A stretch of 64,000 nt of DNA from Candidatus Aphodovivens avistercoris (GCA_018710945.1 DVIW01000021.1:28744-92743), one strand, 5' to 3'. Positions 16,732-27,215 are shown, counted from the stretch's first letter. Translations and numbers: made by a program. Notes: generated by a model not told the origin, from the sequence alone.

Positions 16732-18315
16732 CTAGCGGGCCGCGTCGGCAAGCAGGCTGTCGGCCTCCATCTGCGCGGGGCGCGGCAGGCCGATGATGTC
16801 GAGCAGCGTGGGCGCCAGGTTGCACAGGGCCCCGCCGTCGCGTCCAAAGGACAGGTCGCGTCCCGAGTAATCCAGAAGCGCGCACGGCACCGGAGCGGTG
16901 GTGTGCGCGGTGTGCGGCGAGCCGTCGGCCGCCAGCATCTTGTCGGCGTTGCCGTGGTCGGCCGTCAGCAGCGCGGTGCCGCACGCGCGCTCAAGCGCCG
17001 CCAGCACCTTGCCCACGCCCTCGTCCACCGCTTCCACGGCCGCCACCGCCGCCGGGATGACGCCGGTGTGCCCCACCATGTCGCAGTTGGCGAAGTTCAC
17101 GATGTAGACGTCCGCCTCGCGCGCGTCGATGGCGCTCGCCAGCGCATCGGCCACTTCCGGCTCGCTCATCTGGGGCTGCAGATCGTAGGTGGCCACCTTC
17201 GGGCTGGCGATAAGCGTGCGGCGCTCCCCCGCCTTGGGCGCCTCCACCCCGCCGTTCAGAAAGAACGTCACGTGCGCGTACTTCTCGGTCTCGGCGATGT
17301 GGTACTGGCGCAGCCCCGCGTCGGCCAGCACGTCGGCCAGCACGTTTTCGGGGAACTCCTTGGGGAAGGCCACCGGCGCGTCGATGGCTGGATCGTACTC
17401 GGTCAGGCACACGAAGCGCACCTGCGGGACAAACCCGCGCTCGAAGCCCTCGAACGCCCCGTCGCAGAACGCGTGCGACAGCTCGCGCGCGCGGTCGGGA
17501 CGGAAGTTGAAGAACACCACCGCGTCGCCGTCGGCCACGCCGCGCCCGTCGAGTGCGCACGGCACGAGGAACTCGTCGGTGACGCCTTCCGCATACGACG
17601 CGCGCACGCGCTCCGCCGCCGTGCCGGAAACCGTCTCCGCGGGATGCACGAGGACATCCCATGCCTTCTGCACGCGATCCCAGCGCTTGTCGCGGTCCAT
17701 CGCGTAGTAGCGCCCGGAAAGGCTCGCGATGCGGAAGCGCTCCGTCCCCGCCTGACGGTTGAGTCCGTCGAGCTTGGCCTGCAGCTCCTCCACGTAGCCC
17801 GCGCCGCTTGCAGGCGGCACGTCGCGCCCATCGAGGAAGCAGTGGACGCGCACGTCGGAGACGCCCAGCTCGGCCGCCATGTCCAGCAGCGCGTAGAGGT
17901 GCGCGTTGCTGGAATGGACGCCGCCGTCCGACAGAAGCCCCATGAAATGAAGCGCCCCGCCGCCGTCGCGCGCAGCGGAGAACGCCTCCGTGAGCACCGG
18001 GTTGCGGCGCAGCGAGCCGTCGGCGCACGCGCGGTTGATGCGCGAGAGCTCCTGGTGCACCACGCGCCCCGCGCCGATGTTGAGGTGCCCCACTTCGGAA
18101 TTGCCCATCTGGCCCGCAGGAAGCCCCACGGCCTCGCCAGACGCCTCCAAGCGGATGAAAGGATGCGCCGAGAACGCCTCGTCAAGGTGCGGCGTGCGCG
18201 CCAGCGAGATGGCGTTGCCCGGCCCGGGCTCGGCCAGGCCAAACCCGTCCATGATGATGAGGGCGGCGGGAAGGTGCAGCCCCGCCGATTCAGCCGACAA
18301 GCGCGCCTCGGTCAT
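16732..18315 (-). CDS. gpmI: 2,3-bisphosphoglycerate-independent phosphoglycerate mutase
   Basis: Interconverts 3- and 2-phosphoglycerate in glycolysis, cytosolic, metal-dependent. The 527-residue product shows the alkaline-phosphatase-type start ALIIMDGFGL, the catalytic-Ser motif MGNSEVGHLNIGAGR, and metal-ligand motifs MVGHTG and LTADHGNADKM. The ATG at 18315 overlaps the tpiA stop as ATGA, so translation is coupled. It is the last glycolytic gene of the gap-pgk-tpiA-gpmI set. A long read-through frame into tpiA sequence upstream is not coding. Confidence 0.97.
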   Translation of the reverse strand: MTEARLSAESAGLHLPAALIIMDGFGLAEPGPGNAISLARTPHLDEAFSAHPFIRLEASGEAVGLPAGQMGNSEVGHLNIGAGRVVHQELSRINRACADGSLRRNPVLTEAFSAARDGGGALHFMGLLSDGGVHSSNAHLYALLDMAAELGVSDVRVHCFLDGRDVPPASGAGYVEELQAKLDGLNRQAGTERFRIASLSGRYYAMDRDKRWDRVQKAWDVLVHPAETVSGTAAERVRASYAEGVTDEFLVPCALDGRGVADGDAVVFFNFRPDRARELSHAFCDGAFEGFERGFVPQVRFVCLTEYDPAIDAPVAFPKEFPENVLADVLADAGLRQYHIAETEKYAHVTFFLNGGVEAPKAGERRTLIASPKVATYDLQPQMSEPEVADALASAIDAREADVYIVNFANCDMVGHTGVIPAAVAAVEAVDEGVGKVLAALERACGTALLTADHGNADKMLAADGSPHTAHTTAPVPCALLDYSGRDLSFGRDGGALCNLAPTLLDIIGLPRPAQMEADSLLADAAR

Positions 18316-19085
18316 CGCACGCACGCCTCCACCAGCTGGATGAACGACTCGGCCTTCAGGCTGGCGCCGCCCACCAGGCCGCCGTCGATGTCGGGCTGGG
18401 CCAGAAGCGCCTCCACGTTGCCGGGGTTCATCGAGCCGCCGTACAGGATGCGCATGCCCTCGGCCGCCTCGTCGCCGAACAGGCGGGCCAGCTCGGCGCG
18501 GATGGCGGCGCACACCTCTTCCGCCTGCTCGGGCGTGGCGGTGCGGCCGGTGCCGATGGCCCAGATGGGCTCGTAGGCCACCACGGCGTGCGCCGCATCG
18601 GCCGCCTCGATGCCCGCGAACGCCGCGCGCACCTGGGCGCACACGTACTCGAGCGTCGTGCCCTCGTCGCGCACCGCAAGAGACTCGCCCACGCACACGA
18701 TGGGAGCGATGCCGCCGGCGATGAGCGCGGCCACCTTGCGGTTCACGTCCTCGTTCGTCTCGCCAAACAGAGTGCGGCGCTCGGAGTGCCCCACGATGCA
18801 GTACTCGCAGCCGATCTCCTTGAGCATGGGCACTGAGATCTCGCCGGTGTAGGCGCCCGACGCCTCCCAGTAGACGTCTTGCGCGCCCACAGCCACCTCG
18901 GTCTTGTCGAACTCCAACACCGTGCGAGCGGGCTTCAAATCCACAAACGGCGGGCAAATCACCACGTCGGCCTTGTCGGGCCACGCGCGCTTCAGCCGGT
19001 TCGCGATCTCCTGCGTGAGCACCACCGCCTCTGCGATGGTGTTGTTCATCTTCCAATTCCCCGCCATCAAAGGCTTCCGAGCCAT
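18312..19085 (-). CDS. tpiA: Triose-phosphate isomerase
   Basis: Interconverts dihydroxyacetone phosphate and glyceraldehyde 3-phosphate. The 257-residue TIM barrel retains the catalytic set: Lys in GNWKMN, His in VGHSERR and Glu in YEPIWAIGTG. AAGGAG lies before the ATG. It overlaps gpmI by 4 bp and is separated from pgk by 361 bp that hold a nested hairpin repeat. Confidence 0.98.
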   Translation of the reverse strand: MARKPLMAGNWKMNNTIAEAVVLTQEIANRLKRAWPDKADVVICPPFVDLKPARTVLEFDKTEVAVGAQDVYWEASGAYTGEISVPMLKEIGCEYCIVGHSERRTLFGETNEDVNRKVAALIAGGIAPIVCVGESLAVRDEGTTLEYVCAQVRAAFAGIEAADAAHAVVAYEPIWAIGTGRTATPEQAEEVCAAIRAELARLFGDEAAEGMRILYGGSMNPGNVEALLAQPDIDGGLVGGASLKAESFIQLVEACVR

Positions 19086-19158
19086 AAGCTCCTCCTTTTT
19101 CCCTTCTTCTTAGAATGCTTGCCGGGCGCACCGCATCGAGGGTTCACCAGAACGCACC

Positions 19159-19429
19159 GCGCGGAGGGCGGGAGGGAGGGTCCGCGCACAGTTCCGCAGC
19201 GACTCGAAACGTCCCAACAACGGCACCGCGCCAAGCGGCCCGGGAGGGCGGGGTCCCGCGCGCAGTTCCGCACGAGCCGAAACGCCCTGTGGGCGTTTCG
19301 CGCGAGCCCAGGACTGTTTGAGCACGGGGCCCCGCCCTCCCGGGCCGCCCGCAAACGCTCCAAGCAGATCCCCAAGGGTCGTTTCGAGCGAACCCAGACC
19401 GCGAGCCCGACGCCTCCCGCCCTCCGCGC
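19159..19429. repeat. Outer copy of the nested hairpin repeat (interrupted)
   Basis: A perfect 17-bp inverted repeat (19159-19175 with 19413-19429) bounds the pgk-tpiA gap. Inside it the left flank carries CGCGCACAGTTCCGCA, and an inner stem CTCGAAACG (19203-19211) with CGTTTCGAG (19380-19388). The right flank CGTTTCGAGCGAACCCAG resembles the corresponding part of the complete copies. A complete copy (19235-19348) plus short flanks occupies what would be its apical loop, as if inserted there. Confidence 0.65.
19235..19348. repeat. Complete hairpin repeat, copy 1 (pgk-tpiA gap)
   Basis: Outer arms 19235-19258 and 19325-19348 are complementary over 24 bp with one G-U. An inner perfect stem pairs 19278-19287 (CGAAACGCCC) with 19291-19300, loop TGT. 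Between the stems are CGCAGTTCCGCACGAGC on the left and CGAGCCCAGGACTGTTTGAG on the right, shared with copy 2 at 57715. No protein is supported. Confidence 0.75.
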
Positions 19430-19446
19430 CCCTCAGCTAGAACCAG

Positions 19447-20631
19447 CTACCGAAGCGCCTCAACGCCCGGCAGCGCCTCTCCCTGCACCAGTTCCATCGA
19501 CGCGCCGCCGCCCGTCGAGATGAACGTCATCTTGTCCGCCAGGCCGAACTTGTTCACCGCCGCCACGCTGTCGCCGCCGCCGATGATGGTGTCGGCCGCC
19601 TCGTTGTCCGCCACGGCCTCGGCCACCGCCTTGGTGCCCGCCGCGAACGCGTCCATCTCGAACACGCCCATCGGGCCGTTCCAGAACACCGTGGCCGCCT
19701 TGCCTATGGCGTCGGCGTAGCGCGCCGCCGTGCCCGCGCCGATGTCCAGCCCCATCATGTCCGCGGGAATGGCATCCACCGGCACCTCCTTGGTCGCCGC
19801 ATCCTCGGCGAAGCGGTCGGCGCACACCACGTCGGTGGGCAGCAGCAGCTCGACGCCGCGCTCGCGCGCCTTCGCCAGCATCTCGCCGGCACGCTCGACC
19901 CACTCGTCCTCTTTCAGCGACGTGCCCACCGAAAGGCCCTGCGCCAGAAGGAAGGTGAAGCACATGCCGCCGCCGATGATCAGCGTGTCGCACTTGTCGA
20001 TGAGTGCGTCGATGACCTTGATCTTGTCGGACACCTTCGAGCCGCCCAGGATGGCGACGAAGGGGCGCTTCGGCTGCTCCAGCATCCCGGAAAGCGTGCC
20101 CACCTCGCGCTCCATCAGGTAGCCCGCATAGGCCGGAAGCAGCGCCGCCACGCCCGCGGTGGAGGCGTGCGCGCGGTGCGCGGTGCCGAACGCGTCGTTG
20201 ACGTAGGCCTCGCCCAGCGCGGCCAGCTCTTCGCAGAAGCCCGGATCGTTCTTCTTCTCGCGCTTGTCGAAGCGCAGGTTCTCCAGCAGAAGCACGTCGC
20301 CGTCGCGCAGGGCGGCCGCCTTCGCCTGGGCGTCCTCGCCCACCGTGTCGGCGGCGAAGGCCACGGGCTTGCCCAGAAGCTCCGCCAGGCGCAGGGCGGC
20401 GGGACGCAGGGTGAACGCCTCCTCGAAGCCCGTGCCGGACGGACGGCCCAGATGGCTCATCAAAATGACGCGGGCGCCGTCGTCCGCCAGCTTCTGGATG
20501 GTGGGCAGCGCCGCGCGGATGCGCGTGTCGTCGGTCACGGCGCCATCCTTCACCGGAACGTTGAAATCGACGCGCACCAGCACGCGCTTGCCGCGCGCGT
20601 CGAGCGCGTCGATGGTCTTGATATCGGACAT
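19447..20631 (-). CDS. pgk: Phosphoglycerate kinase
   Basis: Transfers phosphate from 1,3-bisphosphoglycerate to ADP, the first ATP-yielding step of glycolysis. The 394-residue product carries the signature VRVDFNVP, the substrate motif HLGRPSG, and the nucleotide-binding GGSKVSDKI and GGGDSVAAV. The ATG at 20631 has AAGGGAG upstream; the frame continues further but without a start signal. A terminator-like hairpin separates it from gapA, probably as an attenuator that sets the gapA:pgk ratio. Confidence 0.98.
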   Translation of the reverse strand: MSDIKTIDALDARGKRVLVRVDFNVPVKDGAVTDDTRIRAALPTIQKLADDGARVILMSHLGRPSGTGFEEAFTLRPAALRLAELLGKPVAFAADTVGEDAQAKAAALRDGDVLLLENLRFDKREKKNDPGFCEELAALGEAYVNDAFGTAHRAHASTAGVAALLPAYAGYLMEREVGTLSGMLEQPKRPFVAILGGSKVSDKIKVIDALIDKCDTLIIGGGMCFTFLLAQGLSVGTSLKEDEWVERAGEMLAKARERGVELLLPTDVVCADRFAEDAATKEVPVDAIPADMMGLDIGAGTAARYADAIGKAATVFWNGPMGVFEMDAFAAGTKAVAEAVADNEAADTIIGGGDSVAAVNKFGLADKMTFISTGGGASMELVQGEALPGVEALR

Positions 20632-20648
20632 GCAAGCTCCCTTCAACG

Positions 20649-20675
20649 AAAACGGGCGGCAGGACGCCGCCCGTT
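20649..20675 (-). terminator. Hairpin terminator/attenuator between gapA and pgk
   Basis: Perfect 10-bp stem on the minus strand (20675-20666 with 20660-20651, 5-nt loop) followed by TTTTCGTTG. It lies 13 nt after the gapA stop and 18 nt before the pgk start, so partial read-through would feed pgk. Confidence 0.8.
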
Positions 20676-20687
20676 CGGACCAACCTG

Positions 20688-21827
<1,140 letters not shown>

Positions 21828-21875
21828 CTAACGCAAAACGGCCCGTCCCGCCGCGTCGCAGCCGCAGACGGACGG

Positions 21876-22808
21876 CTATTCCCCGGCCAGTTCCCGCGCA
21901 AGCTGCTCGATGCGCCGCACGCGGTGGTAGACGGCCGATTTCGACAGGGGCGGATCGGCCATCTGGCCGAGCTCCTTCAGCGAGGCGTTGGGGTTGGCCA
22001 CCCGCAGCTTGATGAACTCCTGAAGCGCCGGCGGCAGGGTCTCCATGCGCCGCGCCTCCAGCACCTTGCGGATGGCAAGCACCTGGTCGAAGGCGGCGCC
22101 GGTGGCCTTCGCCTGGTTGGCAACCTCGGCGTTGATGGAGCGGTTCACGTCGTTGCGCACGCTTTTGATGACGCGCTCGTTCTCCATGGCCAGCGCCGCC
22201 TTGTGCGCGCCGGCGTAGGCCAGAAACTCCATGATGGCCGCGCCGCTTTTCAGGTAGACCATGTACGAGCTGCGCCGGCGCATGATGCGCGCGGCGATGC
22301 CCTTGCGTGCCAGCAGCTCCACCAGCCCGTCGGCCAGCGTCTCGGTCTCCACCGTTATCTCGAAGTGGAAGTCGCCCCGCGGGTTCGACACGAACCCGCT
22401 GCCCAGAAACGCCCCGCGCAGGTAGGCGGCCGCGCAGCACTGCTTCTCCACGAGCGAGGGCTTGATGCCCGCCTCCAGCCCGTCGCCCGACAGCACCCCC
22501 ATGTCAACCAAAGCCTCGGGAAGCTGGGGCTGCGTGGGCACGTTGATCAGGTAGTTCGGCGTCTGGTGCAGCACGCTGCGGCGCACGGTGAGGTCGGTCT
22601 TCAGACGGTAGAGCCCGTGCAGCTGCCCGATGACCAGCCGCGCCACCGAGGGCACGTCGGTGGCCACCTCCACGCGGTAGCGGCCCTGCCCCGAAAGGAA
22701 CAAGGTGCCCTCGATGCGCACCAGCGCGGCCAACGTGGCCCGCTCGCAGTGCGAGCAGGTGGGCGGCACGTGGGCCAGCTCGTCTTTTACCTCCGACGTG
22801 AACGACAT
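21876..22808 (-). CDS. whiA: DNA-binding protein WhiA
   Basis: The 310-residue product is WhiA, which combines a LAGLIDADG-like domain without endonuclease residues and a C-terminal helix-turn-helix. N-terminal MSFTSEVKDELA, AAYLRGAFLGSGFVSNP and the C-terminal HTH (ASLKELGQMADPPLSKSAVYHRVRR) are diagnostic. In other Gram-positives it affects cell division or sporulation and carbon metabolism. Its start overlaps the end of yvcK by 22 bp. Confidence 0.96.
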   Translation of the reverse strand: MSFTSEVKDELAHVPPTCSHCERATLAALVRIEGTLFLSGQGRYRVEVATDVPSVARLVIGQLHGLYRLKTDLTVRRSVLHQTPNYLINVPTQPQLPEALVDMGVLSGDGLEAGIKPSLVEKQCCAAAYLRGAFLGSGFVSNPRGDFHFEITVETETLADGLVELLARKGIAARIMRRRSSYMVYLKSGAAIMEFLAYAGAHKAALAMENERVIKSVRNDVNRSINAEVANQAKATGAAFDQVLAIRKVLEARRMETLPPALQEFIKLRVANPNASLKELGQMADPPLSKSAVYHRVRRIEQLARELAGE

Positions 22809-23917
22809 AGCTTCAACACCCTCAGGAACGCGTCGCGCAGCGCTTTCGGATCATGCCAGGTGGGGCGCGCGGGATCCACCAGACAGCGGGTGAGCACCAC
22901 GGTGCCCTGCTCTTGGATGGCCCGCGCGTCCTGGTAGGTGATGCCCACCGGGCGGATGCGCTGGGCATCCGGGTCGTCGGCGGCCTCCGCCGCGCCGCGG
23001 CCGCCCGATGCGGCGGCGAACGCCTCGTCGGAGGGGCTTTCCAGCGACAGCGGGTCGGGCGCGTGCACCAGCATGTAGTCCACCAGCCCCCGCATGCCGT
23101 GGTCGCACAACGCCTCGTAGTGCTCGCGCGCGGTCAGTCCCCACGTCTCGCCCTGCATGTCGGCCAGCGAGCACACGAACACGCAGGCGCCCCGCGACGC
23201 GCGGATGGCGTCCACCACACCGGGCACCAGCAGGTTCGGAATGATGGAGGTGAACAGCGACCCCGGCCCCAAGACGATGAGGTCGGCTGCGCGGATGGCT
23301 TCGAGCGCGGGCGGATAGGCCTTAATGCCCTCCCCCACCAGCCGCACGCGCTCCAGCGCGGTGCGGGAGTGGCAGGCCACCGCCTGGCCCTCCACCACGC
23401 GCCCGTCGCGGGTGAGCGCCTCCAGCGTGACGCGCGTCAGCGTGGAGGGGTACACCGCGCCGCGCGCGCCCAAAAGCCGCTCGCAGATGGCGATGGCTTC
23501 GGGGAACGAGCCGGTTGCGTCCTCCAGCGCGGAGAGCATGAGGTTGCCCAGCGTGTGGTTGCGCGCGAACGTGAAGCGGTACTTGAACGCGCGCGTGAGC
23601 GGGTCGTCGGGGTCGGCCGCCATGGCCGCGATGCACTTGCGCACGTCGCCCGGCGGCGTGACGTCGGCCTCTTCGCGCAGGATGCCGGTGGAGCCGCCGT
23701 CGTCGGCCATGGCCACCACGGCGCTCGTGCGCGCGCCGAACGACAGCAGCGTGCGGATGGACACCGGCGCGCCCGTGCCGCCGCCGATCACGACGGCGTT
23801 CACCGGTTCTTCAGGCAAGGGCAGCTCGGCAGCCTCGTCGCTCAGCGCGGCGAAGGCGGCGGTGGCGGACGGCTCGCGGACGAACGGCGCGTCCGTGGGA
23901 CGGGGAACGTACTCCAT
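22787..23917 (-). CDS. yvcK: YvcK-family UDP-GlcNAc-binding regulator (gluconeogenesis factor)
   Basis: The 376-residue protein matches YvcK/CofD-like proteins: VVIGGGTGAPVSIRTLL, MADDGGSTGILRE, GDVRKC and PGSLFTSIIPNLLV. In Firmicutes and Actinobacteria it binds UDP-N-acetylglucosamine and links cell-wall precursor supply and carbon source. An N-terminal extension of about 40 residues precedes the fold. It lies between rapZ (4-bp gap) and whiA (22-bp overlap), the conserved order. Confidence 0.95.
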   Translation of the reverse strand: MEYVPRPTDAPFVREPSATAAFAALSDEAAELPLPEEPVNAVVIGGGTGAPVSIRTLLSFGARTSAVVAMADDGGSTGILREEADVTPPGDVRKCIAAMAADPDDPLTRAFKYRFTFARNHTLGNLMLSALEDATGSFPEAIAICERLLGARGAVYPSTLTRVTLEALTRDGRVVEGQAVACHSRTALERVRLVGEGIKAYPPALEAIRAADLIVLGPGSLFTSIIPNLLVPGVVDAIRASRGACVFVCSLADMQGETWGLTAREHYEALCDHGMRGLVDYMLVHAPDPLSLESPSDEAFAAASGGRGAAEAADDPDAQRIRPVGITYQDARAIQEQGTVVLTRCLVDPARPTWHDPKALRDAFLRVLKLCRSRRR

Positions 23918-23921
23918 GCGC

Positions 23922-24911
23922 TCAGCCCTTCCCGCCCTCGCGCGCCTCGTAGGCGTCGTTGTTCGCCACCAGCACCCCGTCGGAGCGCTCCGCCAGGCTC
24001 AGGTCGCGATGCGCGCTGCTCACGCGGTAGCCCGCCGCGCGCAGGTAGTCCGCAGTGGCCTCGGCGATGGCGACGCTGCGGTGCTGCCCGCCCGTGCAGC
24101 CGATGGCGATGGCCAGCTGCTGCTTGCCCTCGGCCACGTAGCCCGGCATCACGCAGTCCAGAAGCGCGCGCCAGCAGGTGAGGAACTCTTCGGTCTCCTT
24201 GCGGTAGAGCACGTAGTCGCGCACCGGCGCGTCAAGGCCGGTCAAGGGCCGCAGCTCGGGGTCGTAGTAGGGGTTGGGCAGAAAGCGCACGTCCATCACC
24301 AGGTCGGCGTCGAGGGGCGCGCCGTGCTTGAAGCCGAACGAGTACACCGTCACCGACAGCCCGGCGCGGTCCTCGCCCGGGGCGAACAGCGCGCGTATGG
24401 TTGCCTTGAGCTGCTGGGGCAGCATAGCGGTGGTGTCGATGACGCGGTTGGACCCCTCGCGCAGCTCCGAGAGCATCTCGCGCTCGCGGCGGATGCCCTG
24501 CGCGATGGAGGCGCCGTCGGCGCACAGCGGATGGCGGCGGCGGCTGGACTTGTAGCGCGCCACCAGCTTCTCGTCGGAGGCGTCCAAGAACAGCACCCGG
24601 CAGTCGATGCCCTGCTCCTTCAGGGAGCGCAGCTCGCTGAGCAGGCTCGAGAAGAACTGGCGGTTGCGCGCGTCGCACACCACGGCCAGGCGGCGGTGCT
24701 CGTCGGGTTGGCCGGGCAGGCCCGTCAACTCCAGCAGGCTGCCGATGAGGCCGGCCGGAAGGTTGTCCACGCAGAAATAGCCCAGGTCCTCGAAGGCGTG
24801 CATCGCCTCGGTGCGCCCGGCGCCGCTCATGCCCGTGACGATGACCAGCTCGGGCATGTTCGCCAGGTCGACGGCGGATTCCCGGGGCTGCGCGCCCGTC
24901 GTGTCGCTCAT
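23922..24911 (-). CDS. rapZ: RapZ/YvcJ nucleotide-binding protein
   Basis: A 329-residue P-loop protein with GMSGAGRT in the Walker A position and the conserved C-terminal domain VRDYVLYR ... CTGGQHRSVAIAE. The Walker A Lys is replaced by Arg, a change also common in actinobacterial homologues. In E. coli RapZ tunes glucosamine-6-phosphate synthase by an RNA; in Gram-positives the role is less clear. The ATG overlaps the uvrC stop as ATGA, so the two are coupled. Confidence 0.95.
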   Translation of the reverse strand: MSDTTGAQPRESAVDLANMPELVIVTGMSGAGRTEAMHAFEDLGYFCVDNLPAGLIGSLLELTGLPGQPDEHRRLAVVCDARNRQFFSSLLSELRSLKEQGIDCRVLFLDASDEKLVARYKSSRRRHPLCADGASIAQGIRREREMLSELREGSNRVIDTTAMLPQQLKATIRALFAPGEDRAGLSVTVYSFGFKHGAPLDADLVMDVRFLPNPYYDPELRPLTGLDAPVRDYVLYRKETEEFLTCWRALLDCVMPGYVAEGKQQLAIAIGCTGGQHRSVAIAEATADYLRAAGYRVSSAHRDLSLAERSDGVLVANNDAYEAREGGKG

Positions 24912-27067
24912 CGTTCGCTCCCCTCCGGCAGGGCCGCCACGTCGCGCGCGCCGCCCGCCTCATCGCTTTCTGCACCATTATACTGCCTGAGCACCCGGAA
25001 GACCTCTGCCGCCACCTCGCTCGGCAGTCCGGGCACCTGCTCGATCTCCTCCAGCGAAGCCGCTTTCAGCCGCTTGAACGACTTGAAGCGCTTCATGAGC
25101 GCCTTCTTGCGCACTGGGCCCAAACCCGACACCTCGTCCAAGATGGAGGCCGTCATGCCCTTGCCGCGCAGCTCTCGGTGGAAGGTGATGGCGAAGCGGT
25201 GCGCCTCGTCGCGCACCTGCTTCACAAGGTAGAGCGAGGCCGACCCGCTCGGCAGCACCACCGGGCCGCTGTCCTGCCAGGGCACGAACAGCTCCTCGTC
25301 GCGTTTCGCCAAGCCGCACAGCGCGATGCCCTCCACGCCCATCTGCTCGAACTGCTGCAGCGCGGCGGTCAGCTGGGGCTTGCCGCCGTCCAGGATGATC
25401 AGGTCGGGCTTGCTTCCGAACCGCTCGTCGGCCATGCGCTCGGTGCTGTAGCGGCGCCCCAGCACCTCCTGCATGCTCAGAAAGTCGTTCGCCTCGTCCA
25501 GCGGGGTCTTGATCTTGAAGCGGCGGTACTGGTTTTTGTCGGGCTTGCCGCCGGTGAACACCACCATCGACGCCACCGTATAGGACCCGTGGATGGTGGA
25601 GATGTCGAAGCACTCGATGCGCATGGGCGGCGCGTCCAGCGCGAGCGCGCTTTCCAGCTGCAGCAGCGCGTCGTTGATGCGCTTGTCCTCGTAGTTGGTG
25701 CGCACCTTGTAGCGCATCAGGGCGTGCTTGGCGTTGGTCTCGGCCATGGCGACAAGCTCCGCCTTCTCGCCCTTGCGCGGAGCCGAGAAGCGCACCTTCG
25801 CGCCGTGGGGGCTGGCCAGCTTGTCGGTCAGCCACGCCTCCATGGCCTCGGTGTCCTCGGGCGCCTCGCGCACCACCACTTCGTGCGGGATGGAGGTGGT
25901 GGCGTCGTAGTAGCGCAACAGGAACATGTGCAGCAAGTCGTCGTCCGGCACGTCCTTGCCGCGGTTCAGCACGAACTCGTTGGAGTTGATGATGCGCCCC
26001 TCGCGCACCATCAGCACGTGCACCCCCGCGATGGTCTCCTCGCGGTAGATGCCCACCACGTCGGCGTGCAGGTTGCGGGCCGACACGGCGTGCTGCTTGT
26101 CCGAAAGCGCGTTGATGGTGTCGATGCGCGCCTTCACGCGCGCCGCGCGCTCGAAGTCCAGATCGGCGGCCGCCTGGTGCATCTCGGCGGTCAGCTCTTC
26201 CAGAAACTCCCGGTGGTTGCCCGCCAGAAAGCGCTCGATCTTGCGGACGTTCTCGGCGTACTCTTCCGGCGTCACCTGGCCGCAGCAAGCCCCCGGCCCC
26301 AGCCCCACGTGCGCGTCGAAGCACGGTCGCGCGCCGCGCTCCATCACGGCCAGCGGATCCTTCTCCAGCCGGCGCTTCAATTGGCGCCAATCCGCGCAGC
26401 TGGCCGCGCACAACGGCACCACCTTGCGGGCGATGTCCACCATGCGCCGCGCGGCGCGGCTGTCGGTGTAGGGGCCGAAGTACCGCGTGTCGGCACGGTG
26501 CCGCTCGCGCGTGTACTTGATGGCCGGGAACACGTCGCCTTTGGTCAGCGCGATGAACGGGTAGGACTTGTCGTCCTTGAAGTCGGCGTTGAAGAACGGG
26601 CTGTGCTGGTTGATGAGGTTCTTCTCCAGCACAAGCGACTCGTGCTCGTTCTCCACCACCAGGTAGTCGAAGCTGTCGATCTGCTCTACGAGCAGCGGGA
26701 TCTTGGCGCGGTCGTCCTGGAAGTTGACGTACTGGCGCATGCGCGCGCGCAGCTGCTTGGCCTTGCCCACGTAGATGACCTGGCCGGAGGCGTCCTTCCA
26801 CAGGTAGACGCCGGGCAGGGCGGGCACGCTGTCCAGCTCGCGCTTGATGCGCTCGATCTTCGCCCTCAGCGCCGCCGGGTCGCTGGCCTGGCCCCAGCCC
26901 GCCGGCGCAGGGGCCGAGACGCCGTGACCGCGGCCGGGCGCGTCGACGCAGGCGTCGAGGCGCTCCACGCCGCCGCCGGCAAGCGCGCCGTCGGCGCCGT
27001 CGGCCGCGCGCCAGCTACCCGGTTCGGCAGGGCTGAGATCGTTGGATGTTTCAAAGGCGTCGTTCAT
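24908..27067 (-). CDS. uvrC: Excinuclease ABC subunit C
   Basis: Makes the dual incisions in nucleotide excision repair with UvrAB. The 719-residue protein has a GIY-YIG nuclease domain (PGVYLWKD ... VIYVGKAK), a UvrB-binding helical pair (ELTAEMHQAAADLDFERAA), the RNase H-like endonuclease domain and a C-terminal helix-hairpin-helix (GLGPVRKKALMKRF). About 70 low-complexity residues precede the usual N-terminus. No ribosome site is present before the ATG; a TATACT -10 sits 7 nt upstream, so the message may be leaderless. First gene of the run to gapA. Confidence 0.95.
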   Translation of the reverse strand: MNDAFETSNDLSPAEPGSWRAADGADGALAGGGVERLDACVDAPGRGHGVSAPAPAGWGQASDPAALRAKIERIKRELDSVPALPGVYLWKDASGQVIYVGKAKQLRARMRQYVNFQDDRAKIPLLVEQIDSFDYLVVENEHESLVLEKNLINQHSPFFNADFKDDKSYPFIALTKGDVFPAIKYTRERHRADTRYFGPYTDSRAARRMVDIARKVVPLCAASCADWRQLKRRLEKDPLAVMERGARPCFDAHVGLGPGACCGQVTPEEYAENVRKIERFLAGNHREFLEELTAEMHQAAADLDFERAARVKARIDTINALSDKQHAVSARNLHADVVGIYREETIAGVHVLMVREGRIINSNEFVLNRGKDVPDDDLLHMFLLRYYDATTSIPHEVVVREAPEDTEAMEAWLTDKLASPHGAKVRFSAPRKGEKAELVAMAETNAKHALMRYKVRTNYEDKRINDALLQLESALALDAPPMRIECFDISTIHGSYTVASMVVFTGGKPDKNQYRRFKIKTPLDEANDFLSMQEVLGRRYSTERMADERFGSKPDLIILDGGKPQLTAALQQFEQMGVEGIALCGLAKRDEELFVPWQDSGPVVLPSGSASLYLVKQVRDEAHRFAITFHRELRGKGMTASILDEVSGLGPVRKKALMKRFKSFKRLKAASLEEIEQVPGLPSEVAAEVFRVLRQYNGAESDEAGGARDVAALPEGSER

Positions 27068-27074
27068 GCGGTGA

Positions 27075-27083
27075 AGTATAGCA
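27075..27083 (-). promoter_or_regulatory. Extended -10 promoter directly before uvrC
   Basis: TGC-TATACT on the minus strand ends 7 nt before the A of the uvrC ATG, so the predicted start point falls on or next to that A. An ATGACC hexamer 15 nt further up is a weak -35. Confidence 0.55.
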
Positions 27084-27173
27084 AAGGGGTCGAAGGGTCA
27101 TATGCAGGTGCGCAGCAAGGCGGGCAGGGGCCGAGCGCCGATGCACCAACGGGTTCCGCTACCCCGCGCAAAC

Positions 27174-27214
27174 GGCCCGCGGCAGGGCAGGCCGAAAGCG
27201 GAGGGCGGCGGGCC
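27174..27214 (-). terminator. Hairpin after the HD-like gene
   Basis: GGCCCGC (27214-27208) pairs with GCGGGCC (27180-27174) on the minus strand just after the stop, followed by GTTTGCG. The 27-nt loop makes it a weak terminator. Confidence 0.35.
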
Positions 27215-27215
27215 T

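Noticed and set aside
16732..19131. Single open frame of 799 codons spanning gpmI and tpiA
   Set aside because: The upstream third is the shifted frame of tpiA; both genes are complete on their own with an ATGA overlap, so this is not a fusion.
19067..19375. Small open frames over the hairpin repeats (also at 57542-57853)
   Set aside because: Similar peptides in the two loci result from the shared repeat DNA; no ribosome sites, and stems dictate the sequence.
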